Shown piece by piece: positions 22,401 through 34,642 of a DNA stretch of 64,000 bases (positions are counted from its first letter, which is position 1; each line of letters starts with the position of its first letter). The translations under genes were made by a program, and so were the position numbers. The notes under the pieces are model-generated. The model did no database searches and was not told the origin of the DNA. It worked only from the letters and a program-made list of their open reading frames with translations. Source of the DNA: Cavenderia fasciculata (Eukaryota > Evosea > Eumycetozoa > Acytosteliales > Cavenderiaceae); assembly GCF_000203815.1 (NCBI RefSeq), contig NW_004457735.1:1922001-1986000 (forward strand), in the 5' to 3' direction.

Positions 22401-23262
22401 AGTTGAATAAAATAGAGAGCTGAGAGTTGAGAGGGAGAGGATGGAGGAAGGCTGATTGGGGGCTTCTGTTGTTTTATAAAGAATCCTCGGATAAAATTTT
22501 AATAATAAAAGAAGGGGGGTTTGGGAATACGATGGTTTGGATATTATAATTTATCTAAATAAATTTTTGTTTTTTTTTTAAAAGGTTTGTTGGAAAGAGA
22601 TCGATTTCTTTAAACTAAACTGTTGTTGTTGTTGATGATTATTATCTTTTTTCTCTTTGTTGTTGGTGGTGTAGCTATTTATGAAAGAAGGAATAAAATG
22701 AATGGAAAGGGAAGGAAGGAGCCAACGACGAGGAAGCTGATGCGCACCAAGATAGATAGATTAAAAAATCTTCTTCTTTTAAAATGGAGAAAGATGTGCG
22801 AGAGAGAGAAAGAAGGAAGCCAAGTCGTCACATCAGAGAGGGCTACTCACCTCCCTCCAACCGTGGCTTTGATTTTTATTTTTTTATTGAATTTTTTATA
22901 ATTTTTAAAATAATTTTTATGTTTCCCTTTTTTCGAGAACGAGAGGTGCACAGAAAAAGCAAAGTCGATGAAGGGCAATGGTTTGTGTGCGACTTTTAAA
23001 ACAAGCTCGAAAAAAGTATTAAAAAAGTTGATATTTATGGTGTCGTCAACAGATATTTTTAACCAAAAGTCCCTGGGTGATGGTCGGAATTCATACTTCT
23101 CTCTCTTTGCCTTGAACAACAATCAAGTAATCGGGTTTTCCCGGAAATCCTACACAATCGATATTTAAATCAAATCAAATCGCGGTGATATATATATTAT
23201 CGAAAACAAGTTACTTGATACAATTAATTGATGTGGTGTGATTTATTATTATTATTATACGA
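19490..23262. other. Long gene-free region upstream of zinc-finger gene
   Basis: No exon with family similarity was found in 3.8 kb. Short open frames at 20041-20289, 21366-21923 and 22623-23168 lack consistent start, splice or composition support. The region holds several G/T-rich blocks (20440-20478, about 21575-21600, about 21810-21830), AT microsatellites (22160-22195) and ACT/AAT repeats. As it lies between the start of the zinc-finger gene and the 3' end of the prenyltransferase gene, it is most likely a large promoter, possibly with unrecognised ncRNA. Confidence 0.6.
20440..20478 (+). promoter_or_regulatory. GT-rich G-box-like cluster
   Basis: The string AGTGTGGGTGTGTGTG is followed by a second block, GTTTGTGTGTGGATTGGG. 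This matches the general GT-rich pattern of G-box factor sites in Dictyostelium promoters. It lies about 950 bp upstream of the zinc-finger gene. The assignment rests on composition only. Confidence 0.35.
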
Positions 23263-24405
23263 TTATTGTTGTTTGAGAGAATTCAATTTAGATTCTAAAG
23301 ATGATAATCTATATTGCCAATAATTACGGTGAATCTGGTCAATGTTGTTCATGAGGGAGGTACAAATCTTTACAGCCTCTGTCAATGACTCGGGTTTGTT
23401 TTGTTCAACGTAAATGTCAATCAACAATGAAAGGACATGAGCACATCCAATGTACTTGCCCTTCATCTCTACCAATAATTTTATCAAATCTTCATCATTT
23501 AATGATGTTCCATTATATAATCTAAATAAAGGAAAGAAAGAAGAGTATTAGAGTATTATATTTAATTGGAATTATTCCTGTTGTTTGTTTGTTTGCTTTC
23601 CATACCCTCTTAAATAACTCCAAGGACTTTCATTATTTGGACTATATTTAATAAAGCTGACAGCATAATCAACCTCTTTTTTAATAACATCTTGTGGTAA
23701 TGAAGTGGCAGAGGGAGTGGAGGAGAGATATTGTTGAGCAATGACAAAGTATCTTTGATTCCAAGCAGAGTTGTTACGATGATCAGTCTTTAGCATCTTG
23801 TCTACAAATGCCAATTCATCGGTTAAAGATAGTTTAAAGTGTGTTAGAACCCATTGACGTTGTCCCCATGCATGATAGTTCTTTCCATCCTCTTGAAGAC
23901 GTTCAGCAATAAACTCTAATTCACGAGAGTTGTCATTGTAAGTCTCTACCAACCAACGACGATGATTCCAAATCTGATAGTTCTTTGGATCAGATTCTCC
24001 CATGGCACCGACGTAATCAAACTCTTCTTGTAGATCAAAGTCAATCACCTTTAATATCTCTCTTCTATAGTACCATACTGTATAGTTTGATGGACAATCT
24101 TGAATGATTGAATCGGTCAACTCTAATGCTCTACTACTCTTTTCATTTGATTTAATGATTGCTCTGAAATAATTTAACTTTTCTTTAACTATTTGAATAG
24201 ACATTTAGATATATTATGATTAGTATACATGCTATATATATATATATATATCTATCTATCCATCTATCTATATAGTATGCATACAATCATCTTTATAAGC
24301 AATTGGACAGATTGGGTTTGGTCCATCATCTTGTTCGATTGGTACAACATCTGCCCAATCAGGTCTCTTTGAGAATGGTACTTCATCTAATTCATCGTCA
24401 CTCAT
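23263..24405 (-). CDS. fntA: Farnesyl/geranylgeranyltransferase type-1 alpha subunit
   Basis: Three exons (24405-24285, 24188-23606, 23521-23263) join in frame to 320 residues. The protein shows the tandem prenyltransferase alpha repeats: NYTVWYYRRE, NYQIWNHRRW, NYHAWGQRQW, NNSAWNQRYF and ESPWSYLRG. Each has the conserved Trp and Arg that pack against the beta subunit. The first join creates AYKDDFKEKLNYFRAI, a well-conserved opening of the family, which supports the splice. The alpha subunit pairs with beta subunits to attach farnesyl or geranylgeranyl groups to CaaX proteins in the cytosol. The donor of intron 1 sits in the palindrome GTATGCATAC. It shares a 91-bp promoter with the divergent E3 ligase gene. 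Confidence 0.95.
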
Positions 24406-24496
24406 CTTATTATTATTTGTTATTATTTGTTATTATTATTAATATATATAAATAATGATTTTGCAAAGTTAACAGTAAGCGGGGAAAGAGAAAATA
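24406..24496. promoter_or_regulatory. Short bidirectional promoter
   Basis: Only 91 bases separate the start codons of the minus-strand prenyltransferase alpha gene and the plus-strand UBE3D-like gene. The stretch is T/A-rich with ATTATTTGTTATTATT repeats and no obvious TATA box. If the E3 ligase uses its second ATG, the gap is 118 bases. Confidence 0.6.
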
Positions 24497-26043
24497 ATGA
24501 ACATACTATTTTTAAATTTCAAGATGGATACAAATAACAATACGACGATAAAGAGAAAACAATCAATTTATAAATTTACATTATTATGTGAGTTTATGAA
24601 GAATCTTGGTAATATCAATGTGACTATACAAGCAACTTGTACAAATAGTAATGGCAACGACACGACAAACGATAAGATACTCTATTCATTCCCTGCATCG
24701 TTGCAAGAAAGGGGTAGATTAAGGGTTATCATTGCATCGTCTACATTGGTATTTAGACCTTTTACAAAGGAAATTGATCTTCCAAGTAAACATTTGGTGG
24801 TGGCTGTTCGTGATGCTCGTTGTATTGCTCAGAACCAATCGATTGCATCATTCAACATTCCCTATCAATTTACAAATCAAGATACAAAGTTGAATCATCT
24901 TATGGAACGAGATGATAGTACAGCTGCTACAAATGAACATCAAGTAGCAATTCTAAGACGTAAACTATTACAAGAAAAGATTAAAGACAATGACGAAAGT
25001 GTTGGTGGTGGTTCAGGTCGACCAGGTGGACTAGAGATTACTTGCAAGACATGTAAATCGATTCTAACAAATGATGTAAGCATTGTAAAATGTTTACCTT
25101 CATCAAATTGGACAGAGATTATGGATGTTTGGTTGTGTGGATGTACTGGAGTATATGAATTTGCAAATCTACCAAATGCAACTCAAGATATTCAATCAAT
25201 GACTAATCACTGTTTGGTTGGTGATCAATACTTATTAATTCATAATGATAATATAATTTCAGATTCAATTGTAAAAGATAATATAGATTCAAATAATAAT
25301 AATCAACATCATAAACATCATGGTCACAGTCATAATGAATCAACAACAGATACTACTACAACAACAATCGATTTAAATTCATTATTAAAATCATTGGATT
25401 TATGGAAACCATTTGAATGTTCATTTTGTCAACAAGATCTTGGTGTTTACTATCAAAATAATTATAGATTATATAAACATTCAATTTCTTCTATATTTAA
25501 TCATAACAGCAATAATAATAATAATGATATTTTAGAAAATAAGAATATTTTTGAAAAACATACAATAGAAACATTATTTTCAACATATCTTTTATCACAA
25601 TCACAATCATCTACAATTTATAAATTCCTTTTACAATCATCTACGACCAATCAAATTTTCGCACAAATAACTTTATTAAGTTGGGATAGTTTATTATTAT
25701 TGGATGATTTTAATAACAAACAATTTGATACATTTGATAAACATAATTGTAAGTTACAACTAGTTATACATTTTTAAATACAACATGCATATTAACCTTT
25801 TTGTTCCCCTTTTTTTTGTTTATAGATCAACCAATTATTAAGGTTTTTTATAAATTATTTACAAAAGAATCACCATCAAACAAAGAATCAAATATGGAAG
25901 AGTTTGCAAAATGTAAATTGTTGACTCTATCAGACAAGGAATGTTTTGCTATACTTGGACAATTAGAATATTCAAATCAAACTCTACCATTCTTTACCAA
26001 AACAATCAATGATAATAAAATTGGAATTCTTAATTGTTTATAA
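24497..26043 (+). CDS. E3 ubiquitin ligase of the UBE3D (HECT-like) type
   Basis: Two exons (24497-25748, 25826-26043) join in frame to 489 residues; a second in-frame ATG at 24524 would give 480. The central part carries the UBE3D signature: a Cys pair (CKTCKSIL), the LPSSNWTEIMDVWLCGC block, a His-rich loop, and a second Cys pair (CSFCQQDLGVYY). These are the conserved Cys positions of the HECT_2 (UbcH10-binding) family. The known human member binds the E2 UBE2C and accepts ubiquitin on Cys. Asn and His runs interrupt the C-terminal half. The C-terminal exon ends in FFTKTINDNKIGILNCL. Confidence 0.85.
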
Positions 26044-26506
26044 TAGAAAATAGAGAAAAAAAAAAAGATTGACCATTAAATAATAATAATATTATTATCG
26101 ATCCAAATTTGTTATTTGTTTTAGTATTGTTATTCAAACGAGTTTATTATTATTATTATTATTATTTACCCCTTGTATTATTAATTAATTATTATTATTA
26201 TTATTATTATTGTTTTAATCCATAGAACGAAAAAAAAAGTGGAGGTTTACAAATTTGGGAAGAGTTGTTGTTGATGATGGTAATGATGATATTAGTTTGT
26301 TGTGTTGTTGTGTTGTTGTTGATTATTTTTGTTTTGTTTAGTTTAGTTGTTTAGTTGATTATATAATAACAGGTAAGTTTTAAATTCTACTGATTAATTC
26401 TTAATAAGTTGAAAATGTTGGGTTGGTTGGTTGTGGTTGGTTGGTTGGATGATGTGAGTGATAGATAGATAGATAAAGGTTGTTGTAATAAAAATAAAAA
26501 AAAGGA
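26044..26506. other. Convergent 3' intergenic gap
   Basis: This 463-bp gap lies between the 3' ends of the UBE3D-like and Rab genes. It holds AAT/ATT microsatellites and GTT repeats only. No gene or structured element is seen. Confidence 0.7.
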
Positions 26507-27493
26507 TTAATTACAACATTTGGACTTTGTTTTAGTGGTGCTCCCATTGGTGGGATTTATGCCTCCTCCAGCTCTACCCTGAGAAATGCCTCCCATTGGA
26601 GCTCTATGTATATCGTTTGCAATTGTCATAAAAATCTGTTCAACATTAAATCCAGTCTTTGCACTAGTTTCGATAAATGGTATACCCTGTGAATCTGCAT
26701 ATTCCTATATAAACACAAAATATATATGTGTGTGTCAGTCAACTCGCTCTTGTCTTGTCTATCGTCTATTATTGCTGTGATTGATTCAATCTCAATCAAT
26801 AGTTTCTCACACACTTTACACACACGCTATATGTGTGTGATTGTCTTGTATGTACATACTTTGGCAGCTGTTGTGGAGACTACTTTTCTATCATCAAGAT
26901 CAAACTTATTACCAACCAAAACTTTGCTGACACCAATAGCAGAATATCTCTTTATCTCTTCCAACCATAATTTTACATTGTTAAATGATGTTTGATCGGT
27001 CATATCGTACACTATTAAAACACCATGAGCTCCTCTATAAAATGAGGATGTAATGGTTCTAAATCTTTCTTGACCTGCAGTATCCCACTAATATATTGAA
27101 TAAATAAGAAGAATTAGAAAAGAAGAAGAATATTAATATTGTTCTTATTGTTGGGTCTTGTCAAGTCTATTCTTCTTTGATTCTCTTTACAATTTGTAAT
27201 CCTATTTGCTTTCCATCGATGGTTATATTCTTATGTTTCTGTGTGTGTTTTGGTAAATATAATCATTAGTAAAACTAGTTCTCTCATTACCATGGTTGGT
27301 TGGTTTCTTGTTGTTTTAAACTTACATTATCAACTGATGTCATATTGACAGATGTTTCTTGAAATGTGCCATCCTATATGTATAATAATAATAGTAATTA
27401 TAAGAAGAAATCATATGTTAACATTTAAACTATGATCACTAATTGTTCTTCTCTTTTCCCCTCTGTCATATAAATATGAATAATCTATTTCTA

Positions 27494-27528
<35 letters not shown>

Positions 27529-27914
27529 ATCTAAACATACAGCAAATCTTAATAAAAGAGAGGTCTTTCCAACGCTTGAATCACCAATTAATAATAATTT
27601 ATACAAATCGCTAAGTAAATATAAAGTAAAGTAAAGTAAAGTAGGTGAGAGAGAAAGTATGTTAGTCATCAATTCCAACAGACAATCATCTTCGTTCTTT
27701 GGCTCTAGACATTTATCCAATCATCATCATCATATATATATCTTCTCTCTTCTCTCTCTCATTTTCTTTACTATCATCAATCATGATTTGAATATGATGG
27801 TTTAACTCTTTTGTTGTTTCTGCTGTTGTTGGTTTCTACTGATGTTGTTGTGTCTAGTCTCCAACGATGATGATTCATTCATGTCTCTTAAACGTATACT
27901 TACGTATTATCCAT
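26507..27914 (-). CDS. Rab-family small GTPase
   Basis: Six small exons (27914-27904, 27610-27541, 27373-27326, 27229-27191, 27087-26860, 26704-26507) join in frame to 197 residues. The first exon has only 11 bases (MDNT). The G-motifs are complete: GDSSVGKT (G1), a Thr-containing switch I, WDTAGQE (G3), NKFD (G4) and ETSAK (G5). The Rab-specific segments [20 protein letters not shown] and [11 protein letters not shown] are clear, and the C-terminus KCCN supplies a double-Cys geranylgeranylation site. Rab1/Rab8/Rab18-like similarity is plausible, but switch I ([12 protein letters not shown]) departs from the usual TIGVDF, so the subfamily is left open. It should act in vesicle traffic. Confidence 0.93.
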
Positions 27915-28006
27915 GTTATTTTTTGTTATATATCTATTTTTATTGTTTAAAAAGTGCGATCAAGATATAAATAATATATTATTTAATGAACTCCAGTTAC
28001 AAGCAA

Positions 28007-28008
<2 letters not shown>

Positions 28009-28042
<34 letters not shown>
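28009..28042. repeat. T homopolymer, about 34 bases
   Basis: An uninterrupted T run of about 34 lies between the Rab start and the 3' end of the codanin-1-like gene. It is probably ordinary dictyostelid homopolymer DNA. Confidence 0.85.
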
Positions 28043-28044
<2 letters not shown>

Positions 28045-28089
28045 TTTGGACAGCAAGGGATGTGGGTTTTTTATTCTTGATTGTTATTG

Positions 28090-28186
28090 TTATTGTTTTC
28101 TGACTAGATCGGAAAATAGAGCATTGGTTTGAGAATTTAGATAATTGATACATTGATCAACCAAAGAAATGAATCTGTGGTTGTTA

Positions 28187-28224
<38 letters not shown>

Positions 28225-31200
28225 GTGTCTACTTTTAATACGATATAATCTTTGTTTCCAACTATCCAAACATAATGAAAAATTATTTCTACCATAAATA
28301 TGATTTTCATTATTATTTTGATTATTTTGATTATTATAGTTGAAATGATAATGATACAATTTAATAAAGCCACAAATTACTTGTAATAGACTATATAATA
28401 CTTGAATACCAAGTACCATATTATTTAAGAATCCTTGTGAATCTACTAATGTTTGTTGTTTCTGGATACTACCACCGTGATCTTGTTTTTTATCTTGATC
28501 ATCATTACAATCATACATAAAAGTAAAACAACGATCAAATATATTATTCCAACATCCTTCCAAGGATACACAACTAAGTAAATCCTCTTGGAGTAGTAAT
28601 ATAAAGATCCAATTGTAACAATGTAACCATGACAATGATAGTATTTTAGGTTCACTGGTCGGTGTTGGTTGGTCAGTGCTGGTGGTTGAACCAGTTGTTT
28701 GTTGGTAGGTGGTGGAATCGGACATATTTTGATGATTATTAAATTGAATGGCCAATGAAAAGATTCTATTGATTGATAACAATCTACTTGGAATCAATTC
28801 AACAAAATCAGATTGAATCTTTACTATTCTCTTGAGTAACTTTATAAAGTTGGTTATCAATGTCAGAGCCTGACTATTGTTGATTGGCAAATCATTGATT
28901 ATATTATTGTTATTATTATTATTGAGTAACATGATTTGACTTGAATCACCTGTTGTAAATGTATTATTACTGTCCAAGTAATTAGAGGATGATGGAGTAG
29001 ATGTAGTGGTCGGTTGAGCAAGATGTTGTTGAAGTAATTGATCCATTTCATTGTTGAATACATAGTTTTCCATAATTAATAAATCTGATAATATTGTAAC
29101 CACCAACTTGAATAATGATGGTAAAGAATTCTTTATATGTGGTTCATAAACAACTTGGACAGATGGAGTCATAGTCGTAGGAGTCATAGTATTATTTGAA
29201 GAGTCACCATCTGTTGTTACCAATGTTTGTTGTTGTTCCTTTTGTTCCTTTTCCTTTTCCTTTTCCTTTTCTCTATCCAATAAAACAATTGATTTTATAA
29301 TAATAGATTCAACATCTTTGATTATCTTTGATCTTTCAATAGAGAGAGATGATAAAACGATGGCATAGTCATCGGATGAATCAGAGCTGTTGAATAGTGG
29401 TGCAACGTGAGCACATTGTTTCTCCAATTCAGCACAGATCGTTCGAATATCAGAGATCTCTTCCAACTTGCTTAGATGATTACTTGTGATGGATGCCAGT
29501 GAAAAGGGTTGACTGTTTAGAGCAATCACTTCGTTTAGTGAGAGATTCAACAATTGGATGCTTGGTTTGGACAATGAGATGGTTTGTTTCTTGGCAATGA
29601 TTTCAATAGACAGAATACGTACTTTCTGGAGCACCTGTGACATGCACGACAATTCGATACGACGTGACAGTTGACGGGTGATAATCGAAGTGGCAACCGA
29701 GAGAACCGATTCATCAATACCAGTTGGAACAAGCATCATAACCAATGTTTTAATATTCATCTTGCAATACTGGTCAACTCGTTGTTGAGACTCTTTTTTG
29801 AGTTGACTTTGAATGCTTTGGAGTAGTTCTTGGAGTTTTACACTGTCCATTAAAGGGTCATTGGCCATTGTTAGCACCAATTCAACCGTGGCAGCAGCTG
29901 TGCCATTTGGAGTGGTTGGTTTGTTCATCTTTGATCGATATTCATCCAAATATTGATTTGAGAATTTAATGACAATCGGGATTGCCAAATTAAAGATAAT
30001 CTCTGAAAAGAAGGGTAACAATGTCTCTGAAAGCATATTTGATATTCTTGCAATCGACGGATGGTTCCAAAAAAACCACCATTCCAACTGATTTTGCATA
30101 GGTGTATCAAATCGTGTTTCATCGCCACTGCTAATCATCGATGTGTTTTTCATTGGTTGTACTCTCTTTTTGATAAGGTTGGTGCTAGGTGAACTTGATG
30201 CATTTGGTGTATTTGAAGTTGATGGAGTTGATGGTGATGGTGGTGGTACTGGTACTGCCAATGAATCCTTTTCCTTTTCCTTTTCTCTTTCTTTTTGTTG
30301 TTGTCTAGGGACAATAACAAGTGATTGTTTTATACTATTACACAACTCTTCAATCCAAATAGAAGATGAATGAGCATTCCACAATAAACTATAACCAGTC
30401 TTTGCATTTCCATCAATTGTATTTGATAAAGTTGGTATTTGTTTTTTAGTTGGTGTTGGTGATTGTTGTTCACTAACATTTGTTGGTTGTTGATGCGATT
30501 GTTTATCAGTTGTTGTTGGAGTATTTGGTTGTTGTTGTTGTGGTAATTTTGAAGAAGATAAAGTAAGAGGAGGTTTATATGGTGATTGAGGTGGAGTATT
30601 TAATGTACTATTATTATTACTATTTTTGTTATTACTATTGTTATTTTGATTATTACTTCCAGGAGTAGTAGTTGGTGAAGCAGATGAATGACTTGGGAAT
30701 GGTAATGAAATATGATTGTATTGATGTGGAGAATGATTGATTTGTTGGAACAATTGCTCCAATTCGAGAATGATAAACAATGAAGTGGTGGTAAAGTTTT
30801 GAAGAGGCGTTGGAATAATGTTGGGAGCATTGTAGATATTCTTGAGTATATTTACAGCCTCTGCATAATGAGAACCTTCACGAACAACAGAGTCGGCCAT
30901 CTTTAGAAACTCTGCTATCGATGGAATAGTAATGGCAAGTGATTCATTTTGAATCGATTGAAACAACAACTGTTTGAGATCGATGGGAGGAGGAATCATA
31001 TTGGATCGGTTGGAAATCTCTGAAAAGGTGGGTGTAATGATACTGGCAGAGTGTGGTGCAGTTGGTCTGTGGTAGGTTTCAGTGGGAAGAAGATGAATAA
31101 ATGATAGTAGTCGATACAGTGATTTTAGATTGGACAATCTTTCATTGTAATCTGAATGGTTGTGACTTGGATTACTACATTGACACGTTTGAAGTATCGA

Positions 31201-33288
31201 TATTTTCTCCAATAAACTAGCTGTCAAATGATGATTAAATTGGAAATTATCATGATGTATAATCATATTTACAAAAAATTGTTCCTTTAAATTAAAAAAT
31301 GATATTAACCTATTTTGTCCACTGTTTGGAATGATAGTCGTTGATGTTTGATTGATTTGTTGTTGAGGTTGAATATTTTGTTGTTGCTGTTGTTGTTGTT
31401 GTTGTTGTTGAGGTGGTTTATATGGTGATGATAAATGATCATTTTGTTGTTGTTGTTGCTGTTGATGATTACTAGGTTGTTGTCTATTTGTAGAAGGAGT
31501 AGCCTTTTTTGTAGTTTTGAATTCAATTTTAAAATTTGGTGTAAAGTTTAGAGCGTTACTATTCAATGTTGACGTTGTTGTTGTTGTTGTCGTTGTCGGA
31601 GTTGAGGTAGAGCTATTATTATTGTTATTTAAAGTTGATGCCAAACTATTTCCTTCCATTCTTTTTTGTAATAATATCATTTTTTCGGGATCCGCTCCCC
31701 ATTGCGATGTTGGTTTGGTTGTGGCCTGAGGTGTCGTAGTAGTGGTAGTAGTGGTAGGAGTAGCAGTCGCAGTTAAATTACCCTTTGTTGTTGTTGTTGT
31801 AGCAGTCGTAGGATTAACAGAGGGTGACTGAGGTTGAGGATTAGATGACTGTTCAGGGGGAGGAGGGGAAGGAGATGGAGAAGGTACAGTTATTACATTT
31901 TTACATTGTTGATATTGATCTATAAATAAATCACAAAACCACCAAAGATTATTCTTACTTAGTGCCGCAAAAAAGTCTTTGGTTTTGTATTGGAATAATA
32001 CTTGTTGGGATTGTTGTTGTTGAAGTGTCGTTGCTGATGATTGATGCTGTGTAGTAGTATTACCACTACCACTATTATTACTACCATGACTAAGAATGAT
32101 ATTATTTGTAATTGGATTATTAGATTGTTTTGGATTATTTTGGAATTGACGCATTAAATCATAAAAGAGATCCAAACTCTTTTCACGATTACTGCTTGTT
32201 TGATTGTCCTCTTGTTTGCGTAGTCTTTTGTGTAGAGGATCAGACATCTCTAGCATTGGTCTAAAAGGAGATGATATTGATTTGGATGCCATCACTGTTT
32301 GTTGTTTCAATGATTTCAACTCTTCAATTGCACGGTCAGCATTCTCTTGTAACATTTTACATAATGATTCGTCATATGATTGTAATCTATAGATATTGTG
32401 TGAGTGAAGATGATGAGTATACTATTACAGAGAGAGAGTGTCATATGGTGGTGGACTACATTACATTTTCAAACTTGATAATGCCGTTAATAGTTTGGGA
32501 TGAAGTGCAAGTAATAGAGGTTGAATGATTGACAATGTCTTTAAACAAAACTCAACAGCCCAATAGATGGATGAAAAGAACATAATCGATTGCTTTTGTT
32601 GTTGTTGTTGTTGTTGTTGAAAGACATCAACCAAACTACTATGATGATTCAATTCAAACTGACAGATGGTTAATATCTTTACCAAGAATGTAATCTCACT
32701 TGTAATCGATTGGTTGTATAATCTACTACCAAGAATAGCACTATATATCTCTGCCGACATGTTGATAGTATCTAATACATCTTTGTTTAGTAGGTTTGTC
32801 AATATAGGATATCCAGCACTATTCATCAAAGGTGTCGATGTTGGTTTACTTGTTTGATTTGTTGATGAAGATGATGATGATAATGGTGGAAAGTCATCTT
32901 TCTTTTGTTGTTGTTGTTGTTGTTGAGTAGGAGTATTCTTATGATGTTGATTAGAATGACCATATTGTTGAGACTTATTGATGAGTGATTGAAAACTTGA
33001 TCTTATAGTATCAATGAAATAGATTGCAAATGATTGTGGTGACTTGTTATTTAGTTCTCTAAACTATAGTAGTAGTAGTAGGTAGATATGAAAGTGAGTG
33101 ATAATGTAAATCATAGTGGTTCAATCAATAAGCTTTATTGTTATTGTTGTGTGTAGACATACATCACCCAATGCAAAAGAGTATTTTGATAGTTTTGTTG
33201 ATTGCAGCCAAGCAACAACAATCGATACACTAATGGTTCGATTCTGAAAGATGGATGAAAACAATACATCCAAATCAGAATCTTCCAT
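28090..33288 (-). CDS. Codanin-1 homologue
   Basis: Three exons (33288-33163, 33063-32465, 32386-28090) join in frame to 1,673 residues, against 1,227 in human CDAN1; the extra length is Gln, Asn, Thr and Ser tracts. Blocks matching codanin-1 from memory: the N-terminus (LFSSIFQNRTISVSIVVAWL), LDLFYDLMRQF, FFVNMIIHHDNFQFNHHL at about residue 612, and DLKQLLFQSI with IPSIAEFLKMADSVV at about 720-750. A later block, QNQLEWWFFWNHPSIARISN, matches the region before the human C-terminal domain. In animals codanin-1 binds histone chaperone ASF1 and the CDIN1 nuclease and controls histone supply; by inference the same here. I could not identify the ASF1-binding motif. The 5' flank carries a GTATCTCTCTCT minisatellite. 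Confidence 0.85.
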
Positions 33289-33290
33289 AT

Positions 33291-33330
33291 CTCTCTCTGT
33301 ATCTCTCTCTGTATCTCTCTCTGTATCTAT
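33291..33330. repeat. 12-bp minisatellite GTATCTCTCTCT, about three copies
   Basis: About three perfect copies lie immediately upstream of the start codon of the codanin-1-like gene, in the presumed 5' untranslated region or core promoter. Confidence 0.8.
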
Positions 33331-33542
33331 CTATAAATTAAAAATGAACAAACATTGATCCTACTTTTTTAGATATGACTTAGGAAAAATGAAATTAAAT
33401 CAGTAAAATTCGAATGGGACACACATGTTGTATCAAGAACCCTTATGATCATCAACATGGACAATTGGAACTATTTCAAACTATGATCTAAATATATATA
33501 AAGTGACTATTTATTATTACTATAATAATAATTATTTGATTT

Positions 33543-34642
33543 TTAATTTAAAAATTCAATGATATCATCTGGAACTTGATCTGATTTGGTTACTGAACCT
33601 TTGGCAAAAGTGATTTCATTTGGTAGTTGGTCGAATTGGAATTCTGATCCTTCGAGACCAATGTAAACTTCACGTGATTCATTTGAATCACCGCTGTGTT
33701 CTGATAGTGAAGATCCTCTTGTCTTTCTAAGAGCATCCAATTCACTCTCTAATACGTTCTTGACTTGTGTCTCATCGATTGAAGATGCTTCCAAATCACT
33801 CTTGTTACAGAATACCAATATTGGTACTCTATTATTATGAACGTTACTATTTGTTAAGATATCATATAATGTTCTAATAGAAAATAAGAATGATTAGTGA
33901 TTCCATCCATCCATCCATCTCATTCATCTATTATTATTATTACATACTGAGCCTCTGCGACAGAATTATCAATGAAATGTGAACAATCGACAAGATATAT
34001 AATACAATTGGCTGAAGCTAAATATTGTCCCATTGATACTCTCATCTTTTCGTGACCTGGAACATCAATCAATCCAAGTGTCTTTTTAGATGTCTAAATA
34101 TATAATTGTTGGGTTAGTAGTTTATCATCTGATCAATATCATCATCATGATGATTTACATACTTTGAATTGACCCTTGTTTGGGGTAAGTGAAGCATAGG
34201 TAGTAAGTTTGTCATTGTTGGTCATCTTGAGGAAAAGTGTAGTCTTTCCAGATCCACTTAATCCAGACAAAACAATAGAATCTCCCTTCTTTGCCTTTAC
34301 AGGTGCACTAGTAGATGAAGATGATGAAGATGATTTTGAAGATGATCCAGCATGTCCTCCTCTACGACCACCCTTCTTATTACCTCCAAATACTATAAAC
34401 AAACAAGATGATGATTAGTATTATGTCATTGTAATCATATGTTTCAGTGAAACATTGATATGTATATCAACTCAATCAAACATACATAGAGAAATGAGAA
34501 AGATGATAAAGAGAGCACTAATCGCATAGAATATTATTTCTCCACTGACAGGTAGGTTATATTGCTTTGCAAGATCGTCTAGTTTCTGAATTGCAGTAAC
34601 CGAATAATCGATTAATATCTCTTTTAATTGGAATTTCTCCAT
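33543..34642 (-). CDS. srprb: Signal recognition particle receptor beta subunit
   Basis: Four exons (34642-34486, 34392-34163, 34093-33948, 33873-33543) join in frame to 287 residues. An N-terminal membrane segment (EIIFYAISALFIIFLISL, about 34-52) is followed by a Gly/Lys/Ser-rich linker. A small Arf-like GTPase domain follows with GLSGSGKTT (G1), DVPGH (G3) and NKSD (G4). Other family blocks are KMRVSMGQYLASANCIIYLVD and QTLYDILTNS. The architecture is that of SRbeta, which anchors SRalpha in the ER membrane and so receives ribosome-SRP complexes. The loop with SSLSEHSGDSNESRE is longer than in many members. Donors of three of the exons are GTATGT. Confidence 0.93.

Noticed and set aside
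22623-23168. Overlapping frames on both strands (about 22.6-23.2 kb)
   Set aside because: They have no ATG in good context on one strand, use simple sequence, and do not connect through splice sites to any family.
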